64,000 nucleotides of DNA from Dictyobacter kobayashii (GTDB taxonomy: Bacteria > Chloroflexota > Ktedonobacteria > Ktedonobacterales > Ktedonobacteraceae). The stretch is from contig NZ_BIFS01000001.1 of NCBI RefSeq assembly GCF_003967555.1, positions 1,860,001 to 1,924,000 of the forward strand, read 5' to 3'. The notes beneath the pieces were generated by a model. It was given only the letters and a program-made list of their open reading frames with translations. It was not told the DNA's origin and ran no database searches. The translations under genes were made by a program, and so were the position numbers. Shown in pieces: positions 54,537 to 62,992 of this stretch. How positions within the stretch are numbered: position 1 is the stretch's first letter; each line of letters opens with the position of its first letter.

Positions 54537-56246
54537 ATGGAGGAAACAACACCACGCCCAATACTACGTCAACGGTCGAGACGCATTAGTGTCTTTGATG
54601 GACAAGATTTAAGAAAAGCGATCTTAGCCGGCGCGGCATGGCTAGAAGAAAATCGTGAAACCATCAACGCACTTAATGTTTTTCCGGTACCCGATGGCGA
54701 TACGGGATCAAACATGGCAGCGACGATGAAATCCGCCATTCGCAATATCGCTAATAGCGAAGAGAAGTCGGCGGGAGCCATCGCCAAGCAGGTTGCCCAT
54801 GATGCATTGTTGGGGGCACGTGGAAACTCAGGCGTTATTCTATCGCAAACATTACGCGGTATAGCCGCTGGCCTGGAAAATAAAGCGACATTTAATGCTC
54901 AAGACCTGGCTGAAGCCTTTCAGAAGGCTTCAGAGCTAGCCTATCGCGCGGTTATTAAACCCGTTGAGGGTACCATTCTGACCGTGGTGCGTGAAGTCGC
55001 CGAGGCGGCAAAGCATAGCGCGGAACATCAGAATGACCTGGTCATTGAAATGCAGGATATTGTTGCGGCTGCTCGCCGGGCTGTTGCTCATACCCCTGAT
55101 CTCCTACCAACCCTGAAACAGGCTGGCGTTGTAGATGCTGGTGGTCAGGGTTTCTGCACTATTCTGGAAGGTGTTTTGCGCTATATGCGCGGAGAAGCGA
55201 CCAGTGGCACAACTGGCGAGAACATCTCAATTCCATCCCCGATCTCCCACGAAGAAACTCATGTCAAAAAGGGGCGCGTCACTATCGAGGAAGAATTTGG
55301 CTATGAAGTCGTCTTTCTTCTCCGTGGCACCAGCCTGGATGTGGAATCTATTCGCCAGACAATCATCGATATGGGCGGAGTCTCAACAGTGGTAGCTGGC
55401 GATGAGACGATGCTCAAAGTACATACCCACACCTTAACGCCGGGCAAGATTTTAGACTATGGCGTTGGCCTGGGCAGCCTGCTCGATATCAACATCGAAA
55501 ACCTGCAGGAGCAGAGCCTTACTTACGCGGCTGAGAGCGAGGCTGAACACGCCGATGATGAGCAAAATACACAGGAACCGGTTGCCGGTGATCAGATTGC
55601 CACTGTAGCGGTAGTCTCTGGTGAAGGTTTCGAAAAAGTCTTCCGTGGCCTGGGAGTCAGTTCCATCGTCTCGGGTGGACAAACCATGAATCCCAGCATC
55701 GAAGAGCTACTGGATGCGGTTGAGAAAAATCCAGCCCAGAAAATCATTATCCTGCCAAATAACAGCAATGTTATCTTGAGTGCCCAGCAGGTGGTTGGAC
55801 TGAGCAATAAGGAAGTCTATGTCGTTCCCTGTAAAACCCTACCACAGGGTATCGCAGCCTTGATCAGTACCAACTATGAAGCAGATTTTGCCACTAACTG
55901 CCAGACGATGACAGAGGCCGCCCGCACCATTCAAACTGCTGAAATCACCACAGCCGTACGCTCGGTTCAATTGGGAACCCTGCACGTCCGTGAGGGTGAT
56001 TTCATTGGAGTCATCAATGGCAACCTTTCCGTGGCTAATTCACGCATGGAAGAGACCTTGAGTGACACGCTACAGCGTATGAACATTGACACGTACGAAA
56101 TTGTCACGGTCTATTATGGTGAGGATGTCACAGAGGAACAAGCGCAAGAGACTGCCAGGCGCATTAAGACAGAGCATTCGCAACTTGAGATAGAAGTTGT
56201 GAATGGTGGCCAACCTTACTATGCGTATATTATCTCTGTTGAATAA
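54537..56246 (+). CDS. fakA: Fatty acid kinase subunit A (DAK2-type)
   Basis: The 569-residue protein has INALNVFPVPDGDTGSNMAATM (Mg-ATP binding DAK2 motif), LLGARGNSGVILSQ, VVDAGGQGF and a C-terminal FakB-docking domain (ILPNNSNVILSAQQ, VVNGGQPYYAYIIS). FakA phosphorylates fatty acid held by FakB for phospholipid synthesis. It starts 23 bases after the asp23 gene. Confidence 0.9.
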   Translation: MEETTPRPILRQRSRRISVFDGQDLRKAILAGAAWLEENRETINALNVFPVPDGDTGSNMAATMKSAIRNIANSEEKSAGAIAKQVAHDALLGARGNSGVILSQTLRGIAAGLENKATFNAQDLAEAFQKASELAYRAVIKPVEGTILTVVREVAEAAKHSAEHQNDLVIEMQDIVAAARRAVAHTPDLLPTLKQAGVVDAGGQGFCTILEGVLRYMRGEATSGTTGENISIPSPISHEETHVKKGRVTIEEEFGYEVVFLLRGTSLDVESIRQTIIDMGGVSTVVAGDETMLKVHTHTLTPGKILDYGVGLGSLLDINIENLQEQSLTYAAESEAEHADDEQNTQEPVAGDQIATVAVVSGEGFEKVFRGLGVSSIVSGGQTMNPSIEELLDAVEKNPAQKIIILPNNSNVILSAQQVVGLSNKEVYVVPCKTLPQGIAALISTNYEADFATNCQTMTEAARTIQTAEITTAVRSVQLGTLHVREGDFIGVINGNLSVANSRMEETLSDTLQRMNIDTYEIVTVYYGEDVTEEQAQETARRIKTEHSQLEIEVVNGGQPYYAYIISVE

Positions 56247-56412
56247 TATACTTAATAAGGGCGAGGAATATATCCTCTCCTGTTCTACCCAAACAATAGA
56301 ATTTATTTAATGGTTTGGCCAAAAACCAGCAGAGAGTGGCCCGCAGCATTCATTGAATTGACCCGGCTGCGGGTCATTTACCACCGACTTTATTTTTCCC
56401 AGGAGGCCTGCA

Positions 56413-57264
56413 ATGAGCATTCGCATCGTTACAGACAGCACTGCAGATATGACGCCAGAGATGGCAGATGCCTTAGGCATTACGATTGTCCCACTTACCG
56501 TTTTTTTTGATGAAGAGACCTATCAGGATAACATTGATCTGGATAACGCGACTTTCTATCAAAAATTACAGGCCAGTAAAGTACTTCCTCGCACCTCACA
56601 GCCCGCCCCGGCCCTCTTCCAGGAAGCTTACACTCGTTTGATCAAAGAAGGAGCCACCGGAATTTTATCCATCCACCTTTCATCTCAGCTCAGTGGCACC
56701 TATCAATCCGCCTGTACCGCCTGGGAAAGCCTGCCCGAAGAGGTGCACACAGTACCTTTTGAAGCCATCGATTCCAGAAGTATCAGCGCGGGTATGTTTA
56801 TGACCCTGAAAAAGCTGGCCGAAATGAATAAGCCCGAAACGAGCCTGGAAGAGCTAAAAACCTATGCCGAAGATAGATTCGCCCGCACACGCATCCTGGC
56901 CGTTCTCGATACACTGGAATTCGTTAAGCGCGGCGGCCGTATTGGCGGGGCCAAAGCCTTACTGGGCAACATGCTCAGTGTCAAACCAATTATCGCTCTC
57001 AATAAAGAGGGTGCAGTAGTACCTGTCGAACAGCCTCGCACACGCAGTAAGGCCTTTGCACGTACAGCTCAGTTGTTAACAGAGAATGAGCCGATTGAAG
57101 ATATTGCTATCGCCGAGTCTAACACAGAAGTAGGTCAACAGCTGGCTGAAGCTCTCAAAAACACCTATGCCGGCGAGATCCCCCACTATAAATTGGGCGC
57201 AGCCCTCGGTACCCATACAGGTCCTGGCACAGTAGCAATCACATTTGTGACCGGCAAAAAATAA
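56413..57264 (+). CDS. DegV-family fatty-acid-binding protein (FakB-like)
   Basis: The 283-residue protein opens IRIVTDSTADMTPEMADALGI, has LPRTSQPAPALFQEAY (DegV TSxPs block), ILSIHLSSQLSGTYQSA and ends with IPHYKLGAALGTHTGPGTVAITF. It binds the acyl chain presented to FakA. AGGAGG is 6 bases upstream. Proximity to fakA supports a real pair. Confidence 0.9.
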   Translation: MSIRIVTDSTADMTPEMADALGITIVPLTVFFDEETYQDNIDLDNATFYQKLQASKVLPRTSQPAPALFQEAYTRLIKEGATGILSIHLSSQLSGTYQSACTAWESLPEEVHTVPFEAIDSRSISAGMFMTLKKLAEMNKPETSLEELKTYAEDRFARTRILAVLDTLEFVKRGGRIGGAKALLGNMLSVKPIIALNKEGAVVPVEQPRTRSKAFARTAQLLTENEPIEDIAIAESNTEVGQQLAEALKNTYAGEIPHYKLGAALGTHTGPGTVAITFVTGKK

Positions 57265-57366
57265 GTACGCTTATTCTAGCTTAGAATATGTCTTGCTTCC
57301 ATATCACCTCGTCCTTCACGTACAAGCTCTCGCACCTGCGAAGCATATAATTGTTTTAGTATGTAA

Positions 57367-57404
57367 GCATAGGGAGCTCATACACAATTATGTGCTCCCT
57401 ATGC
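57367..57404. repeat. Hairpin with 11-bp perfect stem
   Basis: GCATAGGGAGC and GCTCCCTATGC surround a 16-base loop. TTTTAGTATGTA on its left recurs at 57422, at the start of the next hairpin. Confidence 0.6.
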
Positions 57405-57421
57405 GCGAAAGCTCATATTTA

Positions 57422-57535
57422 TTTTAGTATGTAGTGTAGAAAATGTGTGATGCACATTTTCTACACTACATACTAAAACAGATTCGGGCGCGCCAGCGCA
57501 CGTCCGCACAGCAGCAATACGCTTCCCATGATGAT
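57422..57535. repeat. Hairpin-plus-tail repeat, copy 1
   Basis: A perfect 26-bp stem (57422-57447 with 57453-57478, loop TGATG) is followed after 6 bases by a 51-base tail at 57485-57535 beginning CGGGCGCGCCAGCGCACGTC and ending ACGCTTCCCATGATGAT. The tail recurs at 58661-58711, again right behind an unrelated long hairpin. Confidence 0.75.
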
Positions 57536-57561
57536 TAAGAGTAAGGAAGCGCTTCATTAGC

Positions 57562-57596
57562 AAAAAACTCAGCACTAAAGATGCTGAGTTTTTTTT
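57562..57596 (+). terminator. Intrinsic terminator
   Basis: AAAAAACTCAGCA pairs with TGCTGAGTTTTTTT around seven bases, T-tract on the right. Confidence 0.8.
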
Positions 57597-57716
57597 ATAC
57601 TATTTTCAAGCTCAAAATTAGATAGCTGACAGCGTTTATGCAATAAATTGGATCATTTATTTGAGCGGAACAAGATAAATATACTGCACGGCATCTAGCC
57701 GATCAAGAGGTAAAAC

Positions 57717-58490
57717 ATGGCACAAAACTATGTCGTCCCAAACATTTATCAGGACTATAGCGATCAATCCCAGGGATATTTTGCTTTTCGCTTTGCCTGT
57801 CAACGTTGTCACTGGCAAATTGACACCACGCCGATCCGCTCCAGTGTCTCTACCGCCACCAATATTATGGACATTGGTGTTGGCTTCTTAGGTGGCTTCT
57901 GGGGTAGGGCGGCAGAAGCGGGCGAAAAGATCTATGGAACCCAATGGCACACGGAGCAAGCTCAGGCATTACAAAAGGCCTGGGGAGAGATTCAGCATAA
58001 CTTTCATCTCTGCCCGAAATGCCATTATACGGTCTGTATGCGCTGCTTCAATATTCAGCTCAATCTCTGTACCGAGTGTGCGCCGGACTTAAAAACCGAT
58101 GGGACCCAGTTCCAGCATCAAATGAATATCGATGCGCAGCGGGAACAGATTGAACAGCAGTATCATGCTCCGCACTTTAATGTACAGGCCATTCCTTCCG
58201 CAACTTCCCCCGATATGCTACAGCCACCCTTAACCCCTCCTGCACTCCCTTCCGACAGATCACAGCAGGTTCCCAACCAGGCATCGATTGCCGGCTTTGC
58301 CACGCCAGGCTATCCCAGGCTGGTATCCTGTCCAACCTGCCGTAAAGCTGGCCCTCCGGGGAAATTTTGCCAGGACTGCGGCACAAAACTCCCGGTACCA
58401 GATCTTTTTTGTCCCAATTGTTCTGAACAGGTTGAAGCCAATACCCGTTTCTGCCCAGAATGTGGCACAAAATTATACAAAGATAGTTGA
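57717..58490 (+). CDS. Multi-zinc-ribbon protein of unknown function
   Basis: The 257-residue protein has an N-terminal CQRCHW, CPKCHYTVCMRCF and CTECA group, a Gly-rich hydrophobic stretch (IMDIGVGFLGGFWG), a Pro-rich linker and a C-terminal double zinc ribbon (CPTCRKAG, CQDCG, CPNCSE, CPECGTKL). No catalytic motif. AGAGG precedes the ATG at 57717. It is flanked by the two hairpin-plus-tail repeats. Possibly an adaptor for membrane-associated or nucleic-acid binding. Confidence 0.75.
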   Translation: MAQNYVVPNIYQDYSDQSQGYFAFRFACQRCHWQIDTTPIRSSVSTATNIMDIGVGFLGGFWGRAAEAGEKIYGTQWHTEQAQALQKAWGEIQHNFHLCPKCHYTVCMRCFNIQLNLCTECAPDLKTDGTQFQHQMNIDAQREQIEQQYHAPHFNVQAIPSATSPDMLQPPLTPPALPSDRSQQVPNQASIAGFATPGYPRLVSCPTCRKAGPPGKFCQDCGTKLPVPDLFCPNCSEQVEANTRFCPECGTKLYKDS

Positions 58491-58595
58491 AGTCAGCATA
58501 TGCATAAATATATCTATTTATAATGCGCCTTAGTCTTATCCTCAAGATCTCCGCAATTTTCATGCCTGAGTTTGAGCGCCAAAGGCGCTCAAGAA

Positions 58596-58711
58596 GTTTT
58601 CTTGTATGGTGCAAAAAGTGCGCCTGGTCGCATTTTTTGCACCATACAAGAAAACAAGTGCGGGCGCGCCAGCGCACGTCCGCACAAGAGCGGCACGCTT
58701 CCCATGATGAT
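58596..58711. repeat. Hairpin-plus-tail repeat, copy 2
   Basis: A 27-base stem with one mismatch (58596-58622 with 58629-58655; core CTTGTATGGTGCA) is followed after 5 bases by the tail CGGGCGCGCCAGCGCACGTC... at 58661-58711, nearly the same as 57485-57535. A small GAGCGCC/GGCGCTC hairpin precedes it at 58574-58590. The rest of 58712-59151 has no gene that I can support. Confidence 0.75.
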
Positions 58712-59151
58712 AGGCGTAAGACACATTCTCACAGGAGTGAGGTGCTCTTTAGCATGAAAATGTGAAAGCCCATCTTCACAGCTCATGCATAATACATATG
58801 ATGTAACTGGATATCTACTCAAGTAGAGCTAATGATCGCTTGAGTAAGCTCCTAACCATTGACTATACACGGGTCGTCACGTACAATAGTAGTACCAACG
58901 TGTGTCTTCTTGTATACACTGTTGAAACGCCCGGCGTGTTGTATGTGTTATATGCGCAAGCATTTGCCAGTCAAGTTGAACCATAGCAAGCGCATAAACA
59001 TGGCAAACACATACAAAAGAAACGATCAAGTTCTATGTAGTTCGTTAACAGAACGACAAAACTGCTACAGTAACATGTGGCACAAACAACTGATTTTCGT
59101 TGGCATCAGCCATGCAGCGAACATGGCGTAAACTGCGAAGGAGGAACGACT

Positions 59152-59397
59152 GTGGGTATGTTACGGGTGATGTCACGGCGCGGCGACGACCGCCTTACAT
59201 GGGATGAACAAAAAATTCAGACAGGTGATCCTGAAGCAGTAGCGGCCGTCAAAGAGGCGGAACGAATCTTTGAACAAGAAAAAGCGAAGGGAGCAACAGC
59301 CTTTCGCGTCACCGATGGTAATCCGGTACAACGCATAGATAAATTCGACGCCACAGCTGAACAAATAGTTCTGGTACCACGAGTCGTTGGAGGATGA
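59152..59397 (+). CDS. Small protein of unknown function
   Basis: The 81-residue product (GTG at 59152, AGGAGG 7 bases upstream) reads MLRVMSRRGDDRLTWDEQKI, then a charged helix with AAVKEAERIFEQEKAKGATAF and ends QIVLVPRVVGG. It ends in an ATGA overlap with the next gene. No family known to me; likely a structural or accessory component of the pair. Confidence 0.65.
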   Translation: MGMLRVMSRRGDDRLTWDEQKIQTGDPEAVAAVKEAERIFEQEKAKGATAFRVTDGNPVQRIDKFDATAEQIVLVPRVVGG

Positions 59398-59804
59398 ACT
59401 TCGCGTCCCTGGTCATCTCTGTCCTGTGTTGGATGATCATTGCGCTAGCGATCACACCTATTATATGGCTGTTTTTACTTCCATATCTGAAAGGGTGGTC
59501 TCGTTCCGAACGCCGGGCAGCCAATCTGCTACGCGATATGCTTACGCCAGAGCAATTTCGGCAACTTCTCTGGCGTGGCTATTTGGAGATACCAAGTCCA
59601 ACTGAGCCTCAACGTACATATCGGGTTCCTAGAAGTAAAGGCTATGTTCAAGTCTTAGAAAATGGCCGTATGATCATGCGCTTATGTCTACAACCCGCAG
59701 AGTATCTACCCGATGCCGATGTTGTAGTACTGCACAAGTTAATGATTGAGGCGAACGAGGAAACGTACTTACAAAAAGCCAATAAGTACACCTGCCATGA
59801 TTGA
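59394..59804 (+). CDS. Small membrane protein of unknown function
   Basis: The 136-residue product has one N-terminal membrane helix (about residues 6-30), then RAANLLRDMLTPEQFRQLLWRGYLEIPSP and a beta-rich part with VQVLENGRMIMRLCLQP. The start overlaps the previous stop by four bases. A terminator-like hairpin follows at 59871. Confidence 0.7.
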   Translation: MNFASLVISVLCWMIIALAITPIIWLFLLPYLKGWSRSERRAANLLRDMLTPEQFRQLLWRGYLEIPSPTEPQRTYRVPRSKGYVQVLENGRMIMRLCLQPAEYLPDADVVVLHKLMIEANEETYLQKANKYTCHD

Positions 59805-59870
59805 GAACACAGGAAAGCTTATTGTCCAGGGTGCGTTGTACCATCAAGGTCTGCGCCAGACACAACACCC

Positions 59871-59897
59871 ATAGGGGCGTGCTTTTTACGCCCCTAT
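59871..59897. terminator. Terminator
   Basis: ATAGGGGCGT and ACGCCCCTAT surround GCTTTTT; it lies between the convergent small membrane-protein and DUF3090 genes. Confidence 0.7.
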
Positions 59898-59929
59898 TTC
59901 TTGTTGATTTATTTAGCGACCATGAAGCC

Positions 59930-60514
59930 CTACTCTTCATCTTCCGCTTCTTCAATCTGGATAATTTCGCGGTGTCCATTCTGCTTAACACAGGCATGTG
60001 GCCCCCCATCAAGAGGTGTATGACATAAAGGGCAGACTGGACGGCCCGAAGCCACTACCACTTGAATGGTGCTGGAGAGATCCTGGGCTTGCTGCTGAGT
60101 AAAGCTAAAGGCAAGCTGCTCATCTTCCCTCATTGTAATCTCGGGTTCCTGGGTACGTTCCAGAGAAACGTCCAATGGAGTGATCAGCAGAGCAAAAAAT
60201 GAATCCTGCTCATCAAAACTCAGGCGCATCTGACCTATTTGGACCTCATAGGTTGGATAGCGCGGAAAATCAGCGGGCATAGCTTGCGCGACCGTTTGCT
60301 CACCGGCCCGTGCTTCAGTCCGCAGTACCTGTCCCTCAGTAATTAGAGCCAGTGTGCGATCTAACGCCTCAGCCAGTCCTGCCAGCTGCTCTTTTTCCAA
60401 CCACATGATTGCAGAGGCCTGTATGCTCTGTGTGAAGAGACGGAAACGCCGTTGTCCAGGTTGGCCGACCGCATCAGCACCGAGTACAGATACCAGTCCT
60501 AAATCTACACCCAT
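59930..60514 (-). CDS. DUF3090-family protein
   Basis: The 194-residue protein has AVGQPGQRRFRLFTQ and IMWLEKEQLAGLAEAL near the N-terminus and a C-terminal zinc-ribbon-like RPVCPLCHTPLDGGPHACVKQNGH, the two ends typical of DUF3090. In actinobacteria such genes lie near mshC; here the neighbour is a hydroxyacid dehydrogenase. Function unknown. Confidence 0.8.
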   Translation of the reverse strand: MGVDLGLVSVLGADAVGQPGQRRFRLFTQSIQASAIMWLEKEQLAGLAEALDRTLALITEGQVLRTEARAGEQTVAQAMPADFPRYPTYEVQIGQMRLSFDEQDSFFALLITPLDVSLERTQEPEITMREDEQLAFSFTQQQAQDLSSTIQVVVASGRPVCPLCHTPLDGGPHACVKQNGHREIIQIEEAEDEE

Positions 60515-60525
60515 TTTTCACCTCA

Positions 60526-61506
60526 TCAATATCCACGCGCCGGATCATAAAGATTTCTTAGCGGCTCCCCGGCTCGATAGCGCCGCAAATTATCTGCGAA
60601 CAGTTCAGTCAGACGCCGATCATAGTGCACACTATCACCAGAAATATGCGGAGTCAGGATGACATTGGGTAGTGAGAACAGTGGGCTATCCGATGGTAGT
60701 GGCTCCTCCTGTGTCACGTCCAGGCCCGCTCCTGCAATCCAGCCTTCTTTGAGTGCACGAATCAACATCTTTTCATCGATAATCTGGCCACGAGCTACAT
60801 TAACCAGGTATGCGTGAGGTTGCATGGCACGTAACTCTGGTTCCCCAATCAATTTTTCCGTCTGCGGTGTCAGAGGTACAGAAAGCACAACATAATCGCT
60901 CTGCCGCAACATATCCTGTAAGCGTTCCATCGGGTAGAGCTGATCCACATCAGGATCAATAGTGCCCGCTTCAACTGTACGGCGCGTGGCCAGGACACGC
61001 ATTCCAAAGGCATGTCCTAATTGTGCGATACGGCGACCTATACTGCCAAGCCCAATAATTCCTATTGTCTGGTTTACCAGCTCGCGCCCACCCAGCTTAT
61101 ACCAGTTTGCGCTATGAGGCCACACATGGCGATCTTGCAAGCGCACCATCTCAGGCCAGGTGCGATTAAACATTAACATACTTCCGAAGACATATTCCCC
61201 GATGGTCGAAGCATGAATACCAACTGCCGTTGTGACCATTACGCGGTCGGGCTCGTCCAGAATTCCTGTTGGCCGCAGGCCATCTACGCCAGCGCCTGAG
61301 GCCTGGAGCCAGCGCAAATGAGGGGCGAGGACACGCCAGTTGTTGGGTACCCAATAAGAACAAAGAATCTCAGCTTCCTGCAAACGGGCAAGAAACTCTT
61401 CATTATTTGTGATACAAAGCACATCCGTTTGCCCCGCTTCACGTAAGATAGCCTGCGATGCTGGTGTAAACTGAAATGTACTGATAATTTTCCTGTGATC
61501 AGGCAT
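60526..61506 (-). CDS. D-isomer-specific 2-hydroxyacid dehydrogenase
   Basis: The 326-residue protein has the NAD-binding GLGSIGRRIAQLGHAFGMRVL, SVPLTPQTEKLIGEPELRAMQ, LVNVARGQIIDEKMLI (Arg) and TPHISGDS with the catalytic His. It reduces a 2-oxoacid or oxidises its D-hydroxy form; substrate not predictable. It is directly upstream of the DUF3090 gene, 11 bases apart. Confidence 0.88.
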   Translation of the reverse strand: MPDHRKIISTFQFTPASQAILREAGQTDVLCITNNEEFLARLQEAEILCSYWVPNNWRVLAPHLRWLQASGAGVDGLRPTGILDEPDRVMVTTAVGIHASTIGEYVFGSMLMFNRTWPEMVRLQDRHVWPHSANWYKLGGRELVNQTIGIIGLGSIGRRIAQLGHAFGMRVLATRRTVEAGTIDPDVDQLYPMERLQDMLRQSDYVVLSVPLTPQTEKLIGEPELRAMQPHAYLVNVARGQIIDEKMLIRALKEGWIAGAGLDVTQEEPLPSDSPLFSLPNVILTPHISGDSVHYDRRLTELFADNLRRYRAGEPLRNLYDPARGY

Positions 61507-61869
61507 ACAACCTCCTCCTTAGTGCAGGTGCGTTCAGTTATCTTAACCCTAAGATTGTATAGCACTTATGCTGATAACTGACACGAACCACAAAGCTTGC
61601 TCGAATGTTGCCATCCTTTTCTTTCAATACATTATATGATGCAAATTACCATTTTTAATGCCTGCTTAACGTATAAACGTAAAGCTTTATGTTAAAGTAC
61701 AACAATAGAGACTGTCCAGCTACAATCATGTAAGCTCTCACTGATGAGAACTTCTTGTATCCGGTCTAGTGTACTCTAAGTGGACGGGTCTCTTTATACA
61801 TATAACACACCAGAGACTCATAAGGAATCCATGGGGCGCTTGTCTGCAAAGTAGTTTAGGGGGTAGTAC
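61507..61869. other. Non-coding divergent gap
   Basis: Separates the dehydrogenase and the next plus-strand gene. AT-rich; no clear hairpin or consensus promoter was recognised. Confidence 0.5.
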
Positions 61870-62799
61870 GTGGGAAATAACAACGATTTCATTCATTCCG
61901 CATCCTCAGTAGCTCATCAAAATCAGCCGACAATGGGAAATCACCAATTGGTAATTTTTACGCAACTGCTGCAAACAATACCTACGTTACACCATGCCGA
62001 TGGGCTATTGCACTGGTTAGCTCAGATATTCGTCCATCGCATGGAATTAGAGGTCGTCCATATCTGGACACTCCAGGGCTATAACTCCGGCCGAACCACC
62101 ATTGAGCTACGGGCAATGGCCAGCCGTCAACAAAAGGTGCCTCAGCAAATATTGATTAACACCCATATAGCCAAAGTAGCTGAACGCACACTCCATGAGC
62201 ATCATACACTTGTACCCCAGGTGACGGAAGCTATCTTTTCAGTCCAGGCTGCGCGGCTGCTTACCAAACATAATCTGAATTATTGGGCCTGCTATTATCT
62301 CTCTAGCAATGTGCTCATCCCGCCAGCCAACAATGAACATGCTCTGGATAAAGTCAACACTCCCCTGCGTATGCTGATCTCATTTTTTACACGTCAGCCA
62401 CCTAATCCACGCCTCATTCCTACAGTTGGACAGATTACTCAACAGGCTATTAGCCTGGCATGCAACCATGGCCTGCTACTACCAGAAAATCAGCACTTGC
62501 TGCCCGCCCCACGTCCCTCAGGGCGTGCCAGTACACTGCTGGAACTCATTCCACTGCGCATCTTTAAAAATGCGGCCAATCAGGGCCAGCATACTCAGCT
62601 AATCCCCAATCGTCAGATACGCCGCCTATATCTCTCCATAGATGGGCGTAGGAGCCTGGCTGCGCTGGCTACATTGACTCAGTTAAATCAGAGGGATTTC
62701 ATGCTGGCTCTACGCACATTGATCACCCAGGGGCAAATTGAACTGTATGAGCCCAATGGATATCCCGTCGACCATGCCAGTATCCTGGAAACTCTTTAG
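61870..62799 (+). CDS. Protein of unknown function with C-terminal winged-helix-like part
   Basis: The 309-residue protein starts with GTG at 61870 after a GGGGG run. The middle (HADGLLHWLAQIFVHRMELEVVHIWTLQ) looks like a GAF-type sensor; the end (RQIRRLYLSIDGRRSLAALATLTQLNQRDFMLALRTLITQGQIEL) looks like a DUF4388-type winged helix. The family is not certain. Followed by a hairpin. Confidence 0.65.
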   Translation: MGNNNDFIHSASSVAHQNQPTMGNHQLVIFTQLLQTIPTLHHADGLLHWLAQIFVHRMELEVVHIWTLQGYNSGRTTIELRAMASRQQKVPQQILINTHIAKVAERTLHEHHTLVPQVTEAIFSVQAARLLTKHNLNYWACYYLSSNVLIPPANNEHALDKVNTPLRMLISFFTRQPPNPRLIPTVGQITQQAISLACNHGLLLPENQHLLPAPRPSGRASTLLELIPLRIFKNAANQGQHTQLIPNRQIRRLYLSIDGRRSLAALATLTQLNQRDFMLALRTLITQGQIELYEPNGYPVDHASILETL

Positions 62800-62834
62800 C
62801 CGCCTGGTCTGAACACATACTGCAACAGTATGAT

Positions 62835-62864
62835 CCGAAAGTATCAGGAACGTGATACTTTCGG
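62835..62864 (+). terminator. Hairpin after the unknown gene
   Basis: CCGAAAGTATCA and TGATACTTTCGG surround GGAACG. No long T-run, but its position suits termination. Confidence 0.6.
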
Positions 62865-62992
62865 AGATTGAGACACGGACAATTCTGAAGTATCCTTGTA
62901 TTTGCACACAGTAATGAAGGCACCTCGAAGTGTTTCGCGACGAAACATTATCGGGGTGCACTCGAACCATATTTGGGGTTGGGAGGGGTATC

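Noticed and set aside
57367..58711. CRISPR array
   Set aside because: Repeats are few, palindromic and unevenly spaced, with no cas genes.
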